From Paenibacillus xylanilyticus (lineage in GTDB: Bacteria; Bacillota; Bacilli; Paenibacillales; Paenibacillaceae): a stretch of DNA of 64,000 nucleotides. The notes under the pieces were generated by a model. That model did no database searches and was not told where the DNA came from. It saw only the letters and a list, made by a program, of their open reading frames with translations. The position numbers and the translations under genes were made by a program. This document shows, piece after piece, positions 1 through 10,159 of the stretch; position 1 is the stretch's first letter; each line of letters opens with the position of its first letter. The DNA is taken from assembly GCF_013359935.1 (NCBI RefSeq), contig NZ_JABMCB010000149.1, forward strand, positions 37,435 through 101,434, in the 5' to 3' direction.

Positions 1-438
1 CACCGTTAATGCTGCGAATCCCAAATTCGCCAGCGTAATGTGCATGATAAGCAATCCGTGTACAGTCTGCCAGTTGTGCAGTGAAATCTCCCCAGCCGTG
101 AACCACAATCGGTTCAGCACCGTAACGGAAAACCCGACGATATTTAACAGCAGGATGACAAATTCCGAACGTTGGACTCGCATCATCGCCAGAGACATCA
201 GTACGATACTAAACGAAAAGATGAATAAAAAATCAAAGGTCGTATAGATCGGAAAATGCCCCTCGGTCCACATGCGTAAAATCACATGAACGACCTGAAG
301 CATCCAGACAACGACAAGAAACCCTGTGCCCGTCCGCTTCGCCCCCGCATTCCGTCGAATGCAGTCCGAGAAATAGAACAGAAGGCTCAGGGCATACATA
401 TAGATCAGAGCTTCATAGATTTGTTCAGCAAGGGTCAA
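1..438 (-). CDS. hemX: HemX / CcsA-like membrane protein, N-terminal part (cut by window edge)
   Basis: Integral membrane protein of the cytochrome c assembly (CcsA/HemX) family; in Bacillus HemX sits next to hemA and affects HemA abundance. The visible 146 codons encode several hydrophobic helices separated by short loops, and the reading frame is still open at base 1. The start is taken as TTG at 438, because GGGCGGGTGA lies just upstream and no ATG with a ribosome binding site is nearby. It follows hemA by 15 bp on the same strand, so the two are probably cotranscribed and translationally linked. The identification rests on synteny plus the helix pattern; the haem-binding C-terminal part lies outside the window. 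Confidence 0.8.
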   Translation of the reverse strand, partial: MTLAEQIYEALIYMYALSLLFYFSDCIRRNAGAKRTGTGFLVVVWMLQVVHVILRMWTEGHFPIYTTFDFLFIFSFSIVLMSLAMMRVQRSEFVILLLNIVGFSVTVLNRLWFTAGEISLHNWQTVHGLLIMHITLANLGFAALTV

Positions 439-453
439 GCTGCTCACCCGCCC

Positions 454-1842
454 TTATACACTAGCCGGAGCGTAAGCCGGCATAGCGTCTTGCCGGTTGT
501 CTTTAAGATGAACGGCGGCCGGTTTCCCCAAGGCCGAGGCATCGCTTTGGTTTACTTTTTCTGCGGCCGTCTCCACTGCATCCTCCAGGGCAAAAATTTG
601 AGTGAACATGCGCAAAGCTTCATCACCCTGCTTCGTGCCTGCCATTTCCTTGATCCGGTTAATCGGATCTGTGGTCATTTGATTCACGATGCTTTTGGTT
701 AATCGACGAATGACCTTGCGTTGATGTTCGTCCAATTCTGGCAGTTTATTAAAAAGACTCTCCATCGTTTCTTCATGAATGGAAGCCCCCTTCTCCTGCA
801 ATGCCCGAATGACTGGGCGAACGCCCAAGGTTTTGAGCCAGTGATAGTAGTCTTCCATCTCCAGTTCAATCATTTTTTCAATCTTAGCCGCTTCTACCTT
901 GCGCATCTCCAGATTGCTCTCCACGATTCCTTCCAGATCATCAATATCATAGAGAAATACGTTGGATAACTCTCCAATGGCCGGATCAATGTCACGCGGA
1001 ACCGCAATATCGATCAGGAATAACGGACGCGATTGGCGCCGCTTCATACTCTCCCGAACAACAGAAGCATCCAGAACATACCGTTCTGCCCCAGTAGAGC
1101 TGATGACGATATCAACCTCATTCAGTCTGTCCAAGGCTTGCTCCATCGTACAAGGGGTTCCCTTAAACTTGGCTGCCAGCTCCTGAGCTCTTGCAAGTGT
1201 CCGGTTCGCTACAATGACCTCTGAGGCGCCATTGGCGTAAAGATGCTTGACGGTCAGTTCGCTCATTTTGCCCGCTCCAAGAATCAGAACTTTCTTATCC
1301 GTGAACATGCCAAAAATGCGTTTCCCCAATTCAACAGCTGCGTAACTGACCGATACCGCACTCTCTCCAATTGAAGTCTCCGAATGTGCCCTCTTGCCCA
1401 GGGTTACAGCCTGTTTAAACAGCATGTTAAACCAGGTGCCTGTCGATTTCTCTTCCTGGGCAGTGAAAAAGGCTTGTTTCACCTGTCCAAGAATCTGTGT
1501 TTCCCCAATCACCATTGAATCCAGTCCGCAAATCACACGGAACAAATGGCGAATGGCTTGATCATCTTCATATATATATAAGTGTTGCGTAAATTCTTCC
1601 CGCGGAACATTAAACCATTGTTCCATAAACGTACGAATAAAATAACCACACATGTGAAGACGGTCCACCACAACATACAACTCGGTACGGTTACATGTGG
1701 CTACGATTACACCTTCCAATACACTCTTGGTCAGCTTGAGCTGCTGCAGCGCTTCAGACAAGTCCTTTTCTGCAAATGTGAATCGTTCCCTAACCTCTAC
1801 AGGCGCCGTGCGATAATTCAAACCAACTACAACGATGTGCAT
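454..1842 (-). CDS. hemA: Glutamyl-tRNA reductase
   Basis: Catalyses the NADPH-dependent reduction of glutamyl-tRNA(Glu) to glutamate-1-semialdehyde, the first committed step of C5 tetrapyrrole (haem) synthesis, in the cytosol. The 462-residue length fits the family. The N-terminal catalytic domain has the GLNYRTAPVEVRE signature and nucleophile Cys50 in ATCNRTE. A Rossmann NADPH domain follows with GAGKMSEL near residue 190, and a helical dimerisation domain ends the protein. The last about 35 residues are a low-complexity Ala/Asp-rich tail. The start has AGGTGA nearby. hemX follows directly. A TATAAT-like -10 is present about 80 bp upstream. Confidence 0.97.
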   Translation of the reverse strand: MHIVVVGLNYRTAPVEVRERFTFAEKDLSEALQQLKLTKSVLEGVIVATCNRTELYVVVDRLHMCGYFIRTFMEQWFNVPREEFTQHLYIYEDDQAIRHLFRVICGLDSMVIGETQILGQVKQAFFTAQEEKSTGTWFNMLFKQAVTLGKRAHSETSIGESAVSVSYAAVELGKRIFGMFTDKKVLILGAGKMSELTVKHLYANGASEVIVANRTLARAQELAAKFKGTPCTMEQALDRLNEVDIVISSTGAERYVLDASVVRESMKRRQSRPLFLIDIAVPRDIDPAIGELSNVFLYDIDDLEGIVESNLEMRKVEAAKIEKMIELEMEDYYHWLKTLGVRPVIRALQEKGASIHEETMESLFNKLPELDEHQRKVIRRLTKSIVNQMTTDPINRIKEMAGTKQGDEALRMFTQIFALEDAVETAAEKVNQSDASALGKPAAVHLKDNRQDAMPAYAPASV

Positions 1843-2169
1843 TGCAAGTTCACCTGCCTAATAAATTTCCAATCAAAGTGTTTTCTACATATCTCCATCC
1901 ATTTATGCTTGACATGGTTAATTATATCACACATCATGACCGGGTCCGGGCCATTTTTATGAAATGTTTATGAAATCCCCATGTAGATCATCTTATGCAT
2001 TGTCATTTATGGTAGTGTCTCACCAATCTTCACCGTTATGCGTGCAAATCCATTTCTTCGGATATTAAAACAAATAGCCATGGAATAATTCCATGACCAT
2101 TATGAGTTGGGGACTAGTCTTCGTTCATCCCAATATGTGAACATTGTTCATGATGTGTGTCTAAAACAG
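1843..2169. other. speD-hemA intergenic region
   Basis: No gene was found in this 327-bp gap. On the minus strand a TATAAT -10 box (complement of 1921-1926) lies about 80 bp before hemA, but its -35 is weak. A short perfect hairpin at 2079-2095 (CATGGA stems) followed on the minus strand by a T-rich stretch could end speD transcription. Confidence 0.4.
2079..2095 (-). terminator. Possible speD terminator
   Basis: A 17-bp near-perfect palindrome lies 75 bp after the speD stop codon and is followed on the minus strand by GCTATTTGTTTTAA. The tight loop and mixed T-tract make it a weak candidate. Confidence 0.35.
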
Positions 2170-2568
2170 TTATACCAGTTCGATAGGTTGCATTTCTGGT
2201 GTTTCAACCTGCAATTCGCCCAATCCACGTACCAATTTCTTGGCGTATGTTTTTTCCGGTTTCAAAACGGATACCAGGTAGTCAATGGCCAGTTGTGGGT
2301 CAACCGTTTCTCCACAAGTGTAGCAGTCGATCGCCGCAAACCCTCTCTCAGGATACGTATGAATGGAGAGATGGCTCTCTGACAGCAGTACAAGCACTGT
2401 CGCTCCTTGTGGTTCAAACTGCTTGGATTGTACGGACATTACTGTCGCGCCACATGCCTCCGCTGCTTCAACCATTTGGGCTTGCAAATACTCAGCACTG
2501 TTCAGTAGATCAAAGTCGACACCCCAAGCGTCAACAGCAACGTGTCTTCCGAAAGTTGAATATTCCAT
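2170..2568 (-). CDS. speD: S-adenosylmethionine decarboxylase proenzyme
   Basis: Decarboxylates S-adenosylmethionine to supply aminopropyl groups for spermidine synthesis. The 132-residue protein is of the short prokaryotic class (about 125-130 aa). The self-cleavage site that creates the pyruvoyl cofactor is visible in SHLSIHTYPE, where the second Ser of the LSIHTYPE motif becomes the pyruvoyl group. The Cys-containing DCYTCG segment follows as expected. The start ATG has AAGGGGG upstream. It stands alone between its own promoter and a possible terminator, and it has a long 5' leader that can fold. Confidence 0.95.
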   Translation of the reverse strand: MEYSTFGRHVAVDAWGVDFDLLNSAEYLQAQMVEAAEACGATVMSVQSKQFEPQGATVLVLLSESHLSIHTYPERGFAAIDCYTCGETVDPQLAIDYLVSVLKPEKTYAKKLVRGLGELQVETPEMQPIELV

Positions 2569-2744
2569 CCTTCGGTTCCCCCTTCCTAGGAATAAAATGT
2601 TTGAAAAAATTTCATCCGCTAGGACCTACGTCATTCACTTCCCGAGGGAATAATCTCTCGCAACATATAATGTCCTGAGTGAATCCTGGTTCCTATATTC
2701 TTTTCAACGAGATTAAAAATAACATCTATTTAAAAGGAATGCAA
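2569..2744 (-). promoter_or_regulatory. speD promoter and foldable 5' leader
   Basis: On the minus strand TTGCAT (2739-2744) and TATTTT (2716-2721) are separated by 17 bp and would start transcription near 2709, giving a leader of about 140 nt. Within it, ATTCACT (2633-2639) pairs with AGTGAAT (2678-2684), and AGGACC (2621-2626) pairs with GGTTCCT (2688-2694), forming one long interrupted stem. The remainder of the gap up to 2803 holds only AT-rich DNA. Confidence 0.45.
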
Positions 2745-2803
2745 CCCTTTTTTTACAGTTAAAAAAATAAATAATTGCCATCCAAGTTGGACATCTCCAT
2801 CAC

Positions 2804-2866
2804 AAAAAAATCCCCTTCGGACGCTGAACCGGCAAGTGCCTGCAATCAGAATCGATAAGGGGATTG
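2804..2866 (-). terminator. Terminator after the 195-aa unknown gene
   Basis: The minus-strand RNA has AATCCCCTT pairing with AAGGGGATT across a GC-rich interior, followed by seven T residues. It lies 40 bp after the stop of the upstream gene. Confidence 0.75.
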
Positions 2867-2906
2867 ATTCACATTTATACCTGTATAACCTGCATCTCCA
2901 GGTTAT

Positions 2907-3494
2907 TTAAGCTTCAAGTTCGAAGAGTCGTTTTTGATGTTGAGCAAGCCTTTCATCAATCTGATGAAGTTCTTCAGGAACTGAAGTATGATTCCTTGTG
3001 TCCAGAAGTGTGTCGACCTCTGCGTATACCCGGTTGATTTCGCGTTCAACATCCCGAGCCTGGAACACTCGCTGCAATTCGAGCAACGTATTTTTGTATT
3101 CGTAGATGAGGCGCGTATTCTCCCCGTTCTTCTCTACGATTTTACGGACAGAGCCTTGAGCATAAACATACGTCATAATGAAATCTTCATAAATCCGATG
3201 GACGACACCGTCTCCCTTAAAGGTCATGAACAATTTCCGCACAACGTTGGTCAGATGATGGTTTACCAGCCGGCAAGACAATTCACAGATGTAAAACCCT
3301 TCCTGACGGTCAAACGGGAAATGAACTTCCTCTCCACTTACATCCTCAAGCACAATCTCCTGGCAACCGTTATCCAGCACCTTCACTCGGTGATGAATCC
3401 GGCCATCCTCTGACATGCGCAAAAACTGATGCATCTGGGGTTCCGACAATTTCAAAGTGGCTTTAACATACTCTGTGGCTAACCGCTGAGCCAT
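2907..3494 (-). CDS. Conserved hypothetical protein, 195 aa
   Basis: Product not recognised. It is a soluble, charged protein without signal peptide or membrane segments. Residues 25-75 look like beta strands with many acidic residues, the centre (FMTFKGDGVVHRIYEDFIMTY) is mixed, and the last about 60 residues are strongly helical and probably coiled coil. The start has a good GAGGAG seven bases upstream. It has its own terminator and lies alone between engB and speD. A TATAAT sequence about 130 bp upstream on the same strand may be its promoter. No function is assigned. Confidence 0.8.
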   Translation of the reverse strand: MAQRLATEYVKATLKLSEPQMHQFLRMSEDGRIHHRVKVLDNGCQEIVLEDVSGEEVHFPFDRQEGFYICELSCRLVNHHLTNVVRKLFMTFKGDGVVHRIYEDFIMTYVYAQGSVRKIVEKNGENTRLIYEYKNTLLELQRVFQARDVEREINRVYAEVDTLLDTRNHTSVPEELHQIDERLAQHQKRLFELEA

Positions 3495-3763
3495 ACAAAT
3501 CTCCTCAATTCTTTCCCGGATTGTTTTGCCTTCCTGCTCATGGCAGTGATCTCAAAACTCTTCAGGCCGGCAAGGCCGGTATTTTTGGTTCCTGTAGCAC
3601 GAATGCACCTAAGCTCATTATACACCACCACAAAACCATTTTGCTCCAGAACGAAACGATAAATTCTCACGAAAATCCATAAAAATACGGATTAATTCAT
3701 GATCTCATCCAGGATTCACCCAGGTTACTCACTTTCCCGCATTAAAATGGCGCAATCTCTATA

Positions 3764-4423
3764 TCATCCGTTAATTTCGGTGTTTTCTTCCTCTTCTGGA
3801 TAACCTTCTGCATCCAGCACTTCTGGTGCATACTTATCTATGCGGGCATGGCGGGTAATGATGTCCCATAACTCTTCTTTACCCAATCCTTCTTCTGATG
3901 AAAATGGTACAAACAGATCCCCTGAACGAAGATCCAGCGCTTGCTTGATGACTTTAATATGCTTCGCTCTGCGTGTCTTTGGAATCTTGTCCATTTTGGT
4001 TGCTACCACAACCAAAGGCAATCCGTGATGGCGAAGCCATTCATTCATCATCTTGTCATCCTTGGATGGTTCATGCCTCATATCCACCATCTGCATAACA
4101 AGTTTCAATTCTTTACGTCCCAATAAGTATTTTTCCATCATTTTACCCCAGGCAAAACGCTGCTCTTTGGAGACTTTGGCGTAACCATAACCCGGGAAAT
4201 CCACGAAGTATAGATCCTGGTTAATTTTATAGTAGTTCAGTTGCTGAGTTTTACCTGGTGTCGAACTTGTGCGTGCCAGATTCTTGCGGTTAATCAAGCG
4301 ATTAATCAGGGATGATTTGCCGACATTGGAGCGCCCCGCCAAAGCGATCTCCGGCAGACCGTCATCAGGATATTGTTCAGGCCGAACGGCACTGATAATA
4401 AATTCGGATTGGTTTACTTTCAT
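3764..4423 (-). CDS. engB: Ribosome biogenesis GTP-binding protein EngB (YsxC)
   Basis: TRAFAC-class GTPase needed for late 50S ribosomal subunit assembly. Visible motifs are the P-loop GRSNVGKS, the switch region TSSTPGKTQ, the G3 motif DFPGYG and the G4 motif TKMD. The 219-residue length from the chosen start (MKVNQSEF) is slightly longer than usual because of an acidic tail. The start at 4423 matches the family N-terminus; the open frame extends a further nine codons upstream without a ribosome binding site. It follows lonA as in Bacillus, but a terminator separates the two. Confidence 0.96.
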   Translation of the reverse strand: MKVNQSEFIISAVRPEQYPDDGLPEIALAGRSNVGKSSLINRLINRKNLARTSSTPGKTQQLNYYKINQDLYFVDFPGYGYAKVSKEQRFAWGKMMEKYLLGRKELKLVMQMVDMRHEPSKDDKMMNEWLRHHGLPLVVVATKMDKIPKTRRAKHIKVIKQALDLRSGDLFVPFSSEEGLGKEELWDIITRHARIDKYAPEVLDAEGYPEEEENTEING

Positions 4424-4507
4424 AATATATCTGTCCTCTCTGGATCTCATGTTCTTGCATTTGAAGCTGATGAAGGTATTATGCCTTGGATCATTGTTCT
4501 ATCATAC

Positions 4508-4557
4508 CAAAAAAACCGTTCGGGCGGACGCCGAAGCTCCGCAGAACGGTTTTTTCT
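4508..4557 (-). terminator. Terminator between lonA and engB
   Basis: The minus strand reads a stem with CCGTTC / GAACGG outer arms and a GCGGA / TCCGC inner arm, ending in a run of seven T residues. It sits 27 bp past the lonA stop, so engB must be expressed from read-through or its own promoter. Confidence 0.85.
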
Positions 4558-4583
4558 TCATACGCTCCCTTGGCTAACTGGAT

Positions 4584-6923
4584 CTACAGATGAATACCTG
4601 TCTGTTCCACGAGTGCATGCTGCAGCACCTGATCCATATGGGCTACAGGGACAAATTCCACATCTTCCTTGATGCTATCCGGAATGTCCCGCAGGTCCCG
4701 TTCGTTATCCTTGGGCAATAATATTTTTTTATAACCGGCGCGATGAGCGGCCAGTGATTTTTCCTTCAGACCACCGATGGGAAGCACGCGACCACGCAGA
4801 GTGATCTCGCCAGTCATCGCAATGTCTTTGGAGACATGTTTGTTCGTCAATGCAGAAATCAAAGCAGTAGCCATCGTAATCCCAGCAGATGGACCATCCT
4901 TAGGAATAGCACCTTCGGGTACGTGGATATGAATATCATTCTTCTCATGGAAGTCAGCTGGAATCCCCAATTGTGCCGCTTTGGATCGGGTGTAGCTGAA
5001 TGCGGCCTGAGCGGATTCTTTCATGACATCGCCCAGTTTACCCGTTAATGTCAGTTTTCCTGTTCCAGGGACAACCGTGACCTCGATGACGAGAGTATCC
5101 CCGCCAACTTCAGTCCAAGCGAGCCCGGTTACTGTACCAATCTGATCTTCCAGTTCAGCCATACCGTAACGGAACTTGCCTGGTCCAAGATAATCCTTGA
5201 TTTCATCCGGCGCAATATTAATTTGGCCTTCCACACCAGATACGATATTTTTGGCCGCCTTCCGGCACAACGAAGCCATTTGCTGCTCCAGATTCCGCAC
5301 ACCGGACTCGCGGGTATATTCACGAATGACTCGAAGCAAGCTGTCGTCCCCAATCTCCAGCTGCTCATCTTCCAGACCATGATCGCGCTTTTGCTTCGGC
5401 AGCAGATAGTTTTTGGCAATCTGCAGTTTCTCGATCTCGGTATACCCTGGAATGTTGAGCATTTCCATCCGGTCCAGAAGCGGACGAGGAATGTTATGCA
5501 CCGTATTGGCGGTTGTAACGAACATGACATTGGATAAGTCAAAAGGCACTTCCACAAAGTGATCGCTGAACGTGCTGTTCTGTTCAGGATCGAGCACCTC
5601 AAGCAGCGCTGCAGAAGGATCTCCACGGAAGTCGGAAGCCATCTTGTCGATCTCGTCCAGCAGGAAAACGGGGTTAAGTGAACCCGCCGTTTTCATTCCC
5701 TGGATAATCCGCCCAGGCATTGCTCCCACATAGGTACGCCGATGTCCACGGATCTCCGCTTCATCGCGAACACCACCCAGAGAAATTCGGACAAACTCCC
5801 GGCCCAATGATCTGGCAATGGAGCGGGCAAGCGATGTCTTACCGACACCCGGAGGCCCGACCAGACAGAGAATGGGCCCTTTGAGCTTTTTGACGAGCTT
5901 CTGGACAGCCAGGTATTCAAGTACGCGCTCTTTCGGCTTTTCCAAGCCGTAATGATCGGCATTCAGCACATCTTCCGCTTTCTGAATATCCAGGTCGTCC
6001 TCTGTCATCTGACTCCAAGGCAGCGCCAGCAGCCAATCCACATAGTTGCGAATGACCCCGCCTTCCGCAGAGCTTGCTGGCATTTTTTCCAGTCGATCAA
6101 TTTCCTTCTCGACCTTTTCCTTGACCTTGTCCGGCAAGCCGAGGGTCTCCATTTGATTACGGAGTTCTTCGACCTCACCTGCACGGCCTTCTTTTTCACC
6201 CAGTTCTTTTTGAATGGCCTTCATCTGCTCGCGCAGATAGTATTCCTTCTGGGTCTTCTCCATCTGTTTCTTCACGCGTTGGCTGATTTTGCGTTCAAGC
6301 TCCAGCACTTCCCGCTCGTTGTTGAGAATGTCGAGAAGTTTCTCCAGACGTTCACGAACATCAATGGTTTCCAGGATCTCCTGTTTATCCTTGATTTTCA
6401 GGGAAAGGTGGCTCGTGATCACATCAGCCAGTCGCCCTGGTTCCTCAATATCCGACACAGCAGCAAGTGTCTCGGGTGTTACCTTTTTGGACAGATTAAT
6501 ATAATTTTCGAACTGGTTCAGAACCGTACGCATCAGGGCATCCGTCTCCGGATGACTGTTCTCCTCTTCAGGCAGTTCTTTTGCCAGTACTTCGTAATAT
6601 TCCTCGTTGTCCGTATATTCAATGATTTCAGCCCGTTCCAAGCCTTCCACGAGAACACGAATCGTTCCGTTTGGAAGCTTCAGCATCTGTCTGACCTTGG
6701 CTACGGTTCCGATTCTGAAAATGTCTTCTTGTGTTGGTTCTTCAATATTCACTTCGGCTTGGGAACATAGGAGAATCAGATGTTCTTCTACCATCGCTTT
6801 TTCTAAAGCCTTGACCGATTTCTCCCGGCCCACATCGAGATGCAGTACCATACTCGGGTAGACGAGAAGTCCTCTTAAAGGCAGTAAAGGAAAACGACGA
6901 CCTTTCACTTTGCTCGGTCCCAT
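4584..6923 (-). CDS. lonA: ATP-dependent protease LonA
   Basis: Cytosolic homo-hexameric AAA+ protease that unfolds and degrades damaged or regulatory proteins. The N-terminal substrate-binding domain starts with the typical [13 protein letters not shown] helical coiled segment follows, then the AAA+ module with Walker A GPPGVGKT and Walker [10 protein letters not shown]. The C-terminal protease domain carries the Ser-Lys dyad in KDGPSAG and a downstream Lys. Length is 779 residues from the chosen start. The start at 6923 is preferred over the ATG at 6965 because GGAGGTG lies eight bases upstream and the N-terminus then matches known LonA. lonB precedes it on the same strand. Confidence 0.97.
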   Translation of the reverse strand: MGPSKVKGRRFPLLPLRGLLVYPSMVLHLDVGREKSVKALEKAMVEEHLILLCSQAEVNIEEPTQEDIFRIGTVAKVRQMLKLPNGTIRVLVEGLERAEIIEYTDNEEYYEVLAKELPEEENSHPETDALMRTVLNQFENYINLSKKVTPETLAAVSDIEEPGRLADVITSHLSLKIKDKQEILETIDVRERLEKLLDILNNEREVLELERKISQRVKKQMEKTQKEYYLREQMKAIQKELGEKEGRAGEVEELRNQMETLGLPDKVKEKVEKEIDRLEKMPASSAEGGVIRNYVDWLLALPWSQMTEDDLDIQKAEDVLNADHYGLEKPKERVLEYLAVQKLVKKLKGPILCLVGPPGVGKTSLARSIARSLGREFVRISLGGVRDEAEIRGHRRTYVGAMPGRIIQGMKTAGSLNPVFLLDEIDKMASDFRGDPSAALLEVLDPEQNSTFSDHFVEVPFDLSNVMFVTTANTVHNIPRPLLDRMEMLNIPGYTEIEKLQIAKNYLLPKQKRDHGLEDEQLEIGDDSLLRVIREYTRESGVRNLEQQMASLCRKAAKNIVSGVEGQINIAPDEIKDYLGPGKFRYGMAELEDQIGTVTGLAWTEVGGDTLVIEVTVVPGTGKLTLTGKLGDVMKESAQAAFSYTRSKAAQLGIPADFHEKNDIHIHVPEGAIPKDGPSAGITMATALISALTNKHVSKDIAMTGEITLRGRVLPIGGLKEKSLAAHRAGYKKILLPKDNERDLRDIPDSIKEDVEFVPVAHMDQVLQHALVEQTGIHL

Positions 6924-7010
6924 CGCTTTCGCACCTCCAATGGCTCTCAGGTTGTAGTCATTCATTATTCTATCAAATGTTCACATAAAAAACCAATTGA
7001 AGGGAAGCTC

Positions 7011-8768
7011 TTAGCAGCTTCCCGAATCCGTAACCTGTCCCGGACGGGGTAAATCAGCACGCAAATATGAAGCAGATGCCGGAGGGAAAATTTCTGCAGC
7101 GGGTGTTGCTGACTCCTCCGCCTGCTTTGTTTGTTCCATCTGCCCCGAATCAGGAACCCAGGCAAATACCTCGCGGAAAACATCCTGTACCGTATCTACC
7201 GGAATGACACGCAAGCCATCCAGATTCTCAAAAATGGACTGCCAGTTCTCTGCTGGAATAATAACGGTCTTCGCTCCCGCCTGAAATGCAGCCTCTACTT
7301 TGGCAAGCACGCCACCGATCGGCTTCACCCGGCCATGAATGCTGACTTCACCAGTCATCGCTGTCTCGTGATCTACAGGGCGCCCCTGAATGGCAGAGGT
7401 AATCGCCGTGGCCATGGCAATACCAGCCGATGGGCCATCAATCGGCGTTCCTCCCGGAAAATTGATATGCAAATCATAATCATTCGGACGGATACCCATG
7501 GCTTTTAATACAGTCATTACATTTTCAACCGAGCCTTTGGCCATGCTTTTTCTCCGGAGTGTACGCGAACCGCCTCCAATCTCTTCCTCATCCACAACGC
7601 CTGTAATATTAATTCGGCCCTGATCTTTGAGTGCAGGCACTGCAGAAACTTCGATCTCGAGAATGGTGCCCATATTCGGACCGTATACGGCCAAGCCATT
7701 AACAAAACCGACCTGCGGGTGCAAAGGCACCTTGCGATCCGGCCGTGGTTGAATTTGGCTGCTGCCAGCCACCCATTCGACATCCGAGGCCTGAAGGGTC
7801 TCCCTTTTTTCGGTGAGTGCCAGTCCGGCAGCAAGCTGAATAATATTTACCGCCTCGCGCCCATTCGTGGCATATCGCTTGACCACTTCAACAGCATCCG
7901 GACAAGGACTGAAGCCAATTTTCTGCACAGCGTCTTCAGCAATCTTCCCGATTTCTTCCGGCAGCAATGGTCTGAAGTATACTTCCATGCACCGTGAACG
8001 GAGCGCTGGAGGCAGTTCATGAGGCGAACGAGTCGTCGCTCCGACAAGGCGGAAATCAGCCGGCAGGCCATTTTGAAAAATATCGTGGATATAAGCAGGA
8101 GTATGCGTGTCTTCCGAGTTATAGTACGCACTTTCCAAAAAGACCTTGCGATCCTCCAGCACTTTCAGCAATTTATTCATCTGAATGGAATGCAATTCAC
8201 CGATCTCATCGATAAATAACATGCCACCATGCGCTTTGGTCACGGCTCCCGGTTTCGGTTGAGGAATACCCGCAACCCCCATGGCACCCGCTCCCTGATA
8301 TATCGGATCATGTACCGAACCGATTAAAGGATCGGCAATACCCCGCTCATCAAAACGAGCTGTCGTCGCATCCAGCTCCGTAAACTTCGCATCCGGCTTG
8401 AAAGGCGAGGATGGATTTTTTTTGGCTTCTTCCAAAACGACCCTGGCGGCCGCTGTCTTACCTACCCCTGGAGGCCCGTAAATAATGACGTGCTGTGGAT
8501 TGGCACTGCACAAAGCAGCCTTGAGGGCACGCAGGCCGTCCTTTTGCCCTACGATATCATTGATGGTCGCCGGCCGCGTCTTCTCTGCGAGCGGTTTGGT
8601 GAGTGAGATAGAACGCAATTTGCGCAGCTTCTCCAGTTCTTTGCGGGATTCACGCTCGACTGCGCTGCGGTTTGTTTTCTGGCCTCGAAGCAGATTCCAG
8701 AAATACAAACCGATCACCACACCAAAAAATAACTGTATCAACATGAAGACCATGCCTAAATCACCCAT
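7011..8768 (-). CDS. lonB: ATP-dependent protease LonB
   Basis: Second, shorter Lon-type protease; in Bacillus it is linked to forespore development. The first about 25 residues form one hydrophobic membrane helix, as in Bacillus LonB, followed by a basic segment. The AAA+ domain has [11 protein letters not shown] and LFIDEIGEL, and the protease domain has the Ser-containing DGPSAGIAMA. It is 585 residues and lacks the large N-terminal domain of LonA. AGGAGG lies ten bases before ATG. The Pro/Ala-rich C-terminal tail is not conserved in the family. It directly precedes lonA. Confidence 0.96.
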   Translation of the reverse strand: MGDLGMVFMLIQLFFGVVIGLYFWNLLRGQKTNRSAVERESRKELEKLRKLRSISLTKPLAEKTRPATINDIVGQKDGLRALKAALCSANPQHVIIYGPPGVGKTAAARVVLEEAKKNPSSPFKPDAKFTELDATTARFDERGIADPLIGSVHDPIYQGAGAMGVAGIPQPKPGAVTKAHGGMLFIDEIGELHSIQMNKLLKVLEDRKVFLESAYYNSEDTHTPAYIHDIFQNGLPADFRLVGATTRSPHELPPALRSRCMEVYFRPLLPEEIGKIAEDAVQKIGFSPCPDAVEVVKRYATNGREAVNIIQLAAGLALTEKRETLQASDVEWVAGSSQIQPRPDRKVPLHPQVGFVNGLAVYGPNMGTILEIEVSAVPALKDQGRINITGVVDEEEIGGGSRTLRRKSMAKGSVENVMTVLKAMGIRPNDYDLHINFPGGTPIDGPSAGIAMATAITSAIQGRPVDHETAMTGEVSIHGRVKPIGGVLAKVEAAFQAGAKTVIIPAENWQSIFENLDGLRVIPVDTVQDVFREVFAWVPDSGQMEQTKQAEESATPAAEIFPPASASYLRADLPRPGQVTDSGSC

Positions 8769-8892
8769 ATCTCAACATCCTCCTGTTCTTCTGTCCTGTT
8801 CCCTTACGGAATCATGCTAATACATGGTAGTATAGCCGTTTCACGAACAGGTAAACGGTCCAGTCGGAATTTGTTGTGGATGTGAAGACACC

Positions 8893-8922
8893 AAGAGCCC
8901 GTCATTGCTGACGGGCTCTCTT
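8893..8922 (-). terminator. Stem-loop after ispG
   Basis: A 12-bp GC-rich stem (GAGCCCGTCA / TGACGGGCTC) with a TTGC loop lies 20 bp past the ispG stop. The minus-strand T-tract is short, so termination may be partial. Confidence 0.6.
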
Positions 8923-8941
8923 CGAAGCATATATGAATCAA

Positions 8942-10039
8942 TCAGTGCGAGCGACCAGGAATTACACCTGTCGTTTCATAGGTTTCGACGATTTTATCGA
9001 TTTCCTTTTTCAATTCCTCAACCATGATTTCTTCAGGCACCTTACGGATCATCTTACCGTGCCGGAACAAGAGACCTTCTCCGCGAGCACCAGCAATCCC
9101 GATATCCGCTTCTTTGGCCTCACCTGGACCATTCACCGCACAACCGAGTACAGACACTTTAATCGGCACCTTGAGTTTGGAGATGTACTCTTCCACTTCG
9201 TTGGCAATGGAGAACAGATCGATGTCCAGACGTCCACATGTTGGGCAGGAAATCAGTGTAGCTGCATTGGAGATCAAGCCAAAAGTTTTGAGCAAATCGC
9301 GGGCAACCTTGATCTCCTCCACCGGATCTGCGCTAAGCGAGATTCGCATCGTTGAACCAATACCCATGGACAGCAAAGCTCCCATACCGGCAGAGCTTTT
9401 AATGGTTCCCGAGAACAATGTACCAGCTTCCGTAATCCCTAGATGCAGCGGATATTTAATGATTTGAGCTGCTTTGGTGTACGCTTCAATCGCCATCGGT
9501 ACATCCGATGCTTTGAGAGAAACGATAATATCATGGAAATCCAGTTCTTCCAGAATACCAATGTGATACAATGCACTTTCTACCATAGCATCAGCCGTAG
9601 GATATCCGTACTTCTCAAGCAAATGGTTTTCAAGAGAACCTGCATTTACCCCGATCCGAATCGGAATACCGCGTTCTTTACATGCTTTGACGACTTCTTC
9701 CACTTTGGCACGTTTACCGATGTTTCCGGGATTGATCCGGACTTTATCGATGCCGTTCTCAATCGCAAGAAGAGCAAGCTTATAGTTAAAGTGAATATCC
9801 GCTACAAGCGGGATGTGGATACGTTTTTTGATTTCCTTAATGGCTGCGGCAGCTTCCTCATTATTCACAGTTACACGTACTATTTGGCATCCTGCTTCTT
9901 CCAGTCGCAAAATCTCTGCAACGGTCGCCTCAACGTCTGCCGTTTTTGTAGTACACATACTCTGGATAATGACTTCGTTGCTGCCACCAATCGTTAAGTT
10001 CCCCACTTTTACGGGACGTGTATCTTGTCTTAAATACAT
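8942..10039 (-). CDS. ispG: 4-hydroxy-3-methylbut-2-enyl diphosphate synthase (IspG/GcpE)
   Basis: [4Fe-4S] enzyme of the methylerythritol phosphate isoprenoid pathway that converts MEcPP to HMBPP. The N-terminal TIM-barrel starts with [13 protein letters not shown]. The C-terminal iron-sulfur domain has the Cys ligands in SCPTCGR and [11 protein letters not shown]. It is 365 residues from ATG 10039, which has GGGGAGAG nine bases upstream; the open frame starts nine codons earlier without such a site. It lies between clpX and lonB, where Bacillus has no isoprenoid gene. Confidence 0.97.
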   Translation of the reverse strand: MYLRQDTRPVKVGNLTIGGSNEVIIQSMCTTKTADVEATVAEILRLEEAGCQIVRVTVNNEEAAAAIKEIKKRIHIPLVADIHFNYKLALLAIENGIDKVRINPGNIGKRAKVEEVVKACKERGIPIRIGVNAGSLENHLLEKYGYPTADAMVESALYHIGILEELDFHDIIVSLKASDVPMAIEAYTKAAQIIKYPLHLGITEAGTLFSGTIKSSAGMGALLSMGIGSTMRISLSADPVEEIKVARDLLKTFGLISNAATLISCPTCGRLDIDLFSIANEVEEYISKLKVPIKVSVLGCAVNGPGEAKEADIGIAGARGEGLLFRHGKMIRKVPEEIMVEELKKEIDKIVETYETTGVIPGRSH

Positions 10040-10159
10040 GAGTGATTTCTCTCCCCACAACGTCAAAGCTCCACCCTGACAGAGACATGAATTCGCCTTC
10101 TGCCAAAGTGGAGAACTGACAAGTCTATATTTCAGAGCTGAACAGGATTCATGCCTTGG

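Noticed and set aside
5952..6770. Plus-strand 272-codon frame
   Set aside because: It is a shadow of lonA on the other strand with no recognisable protein features.
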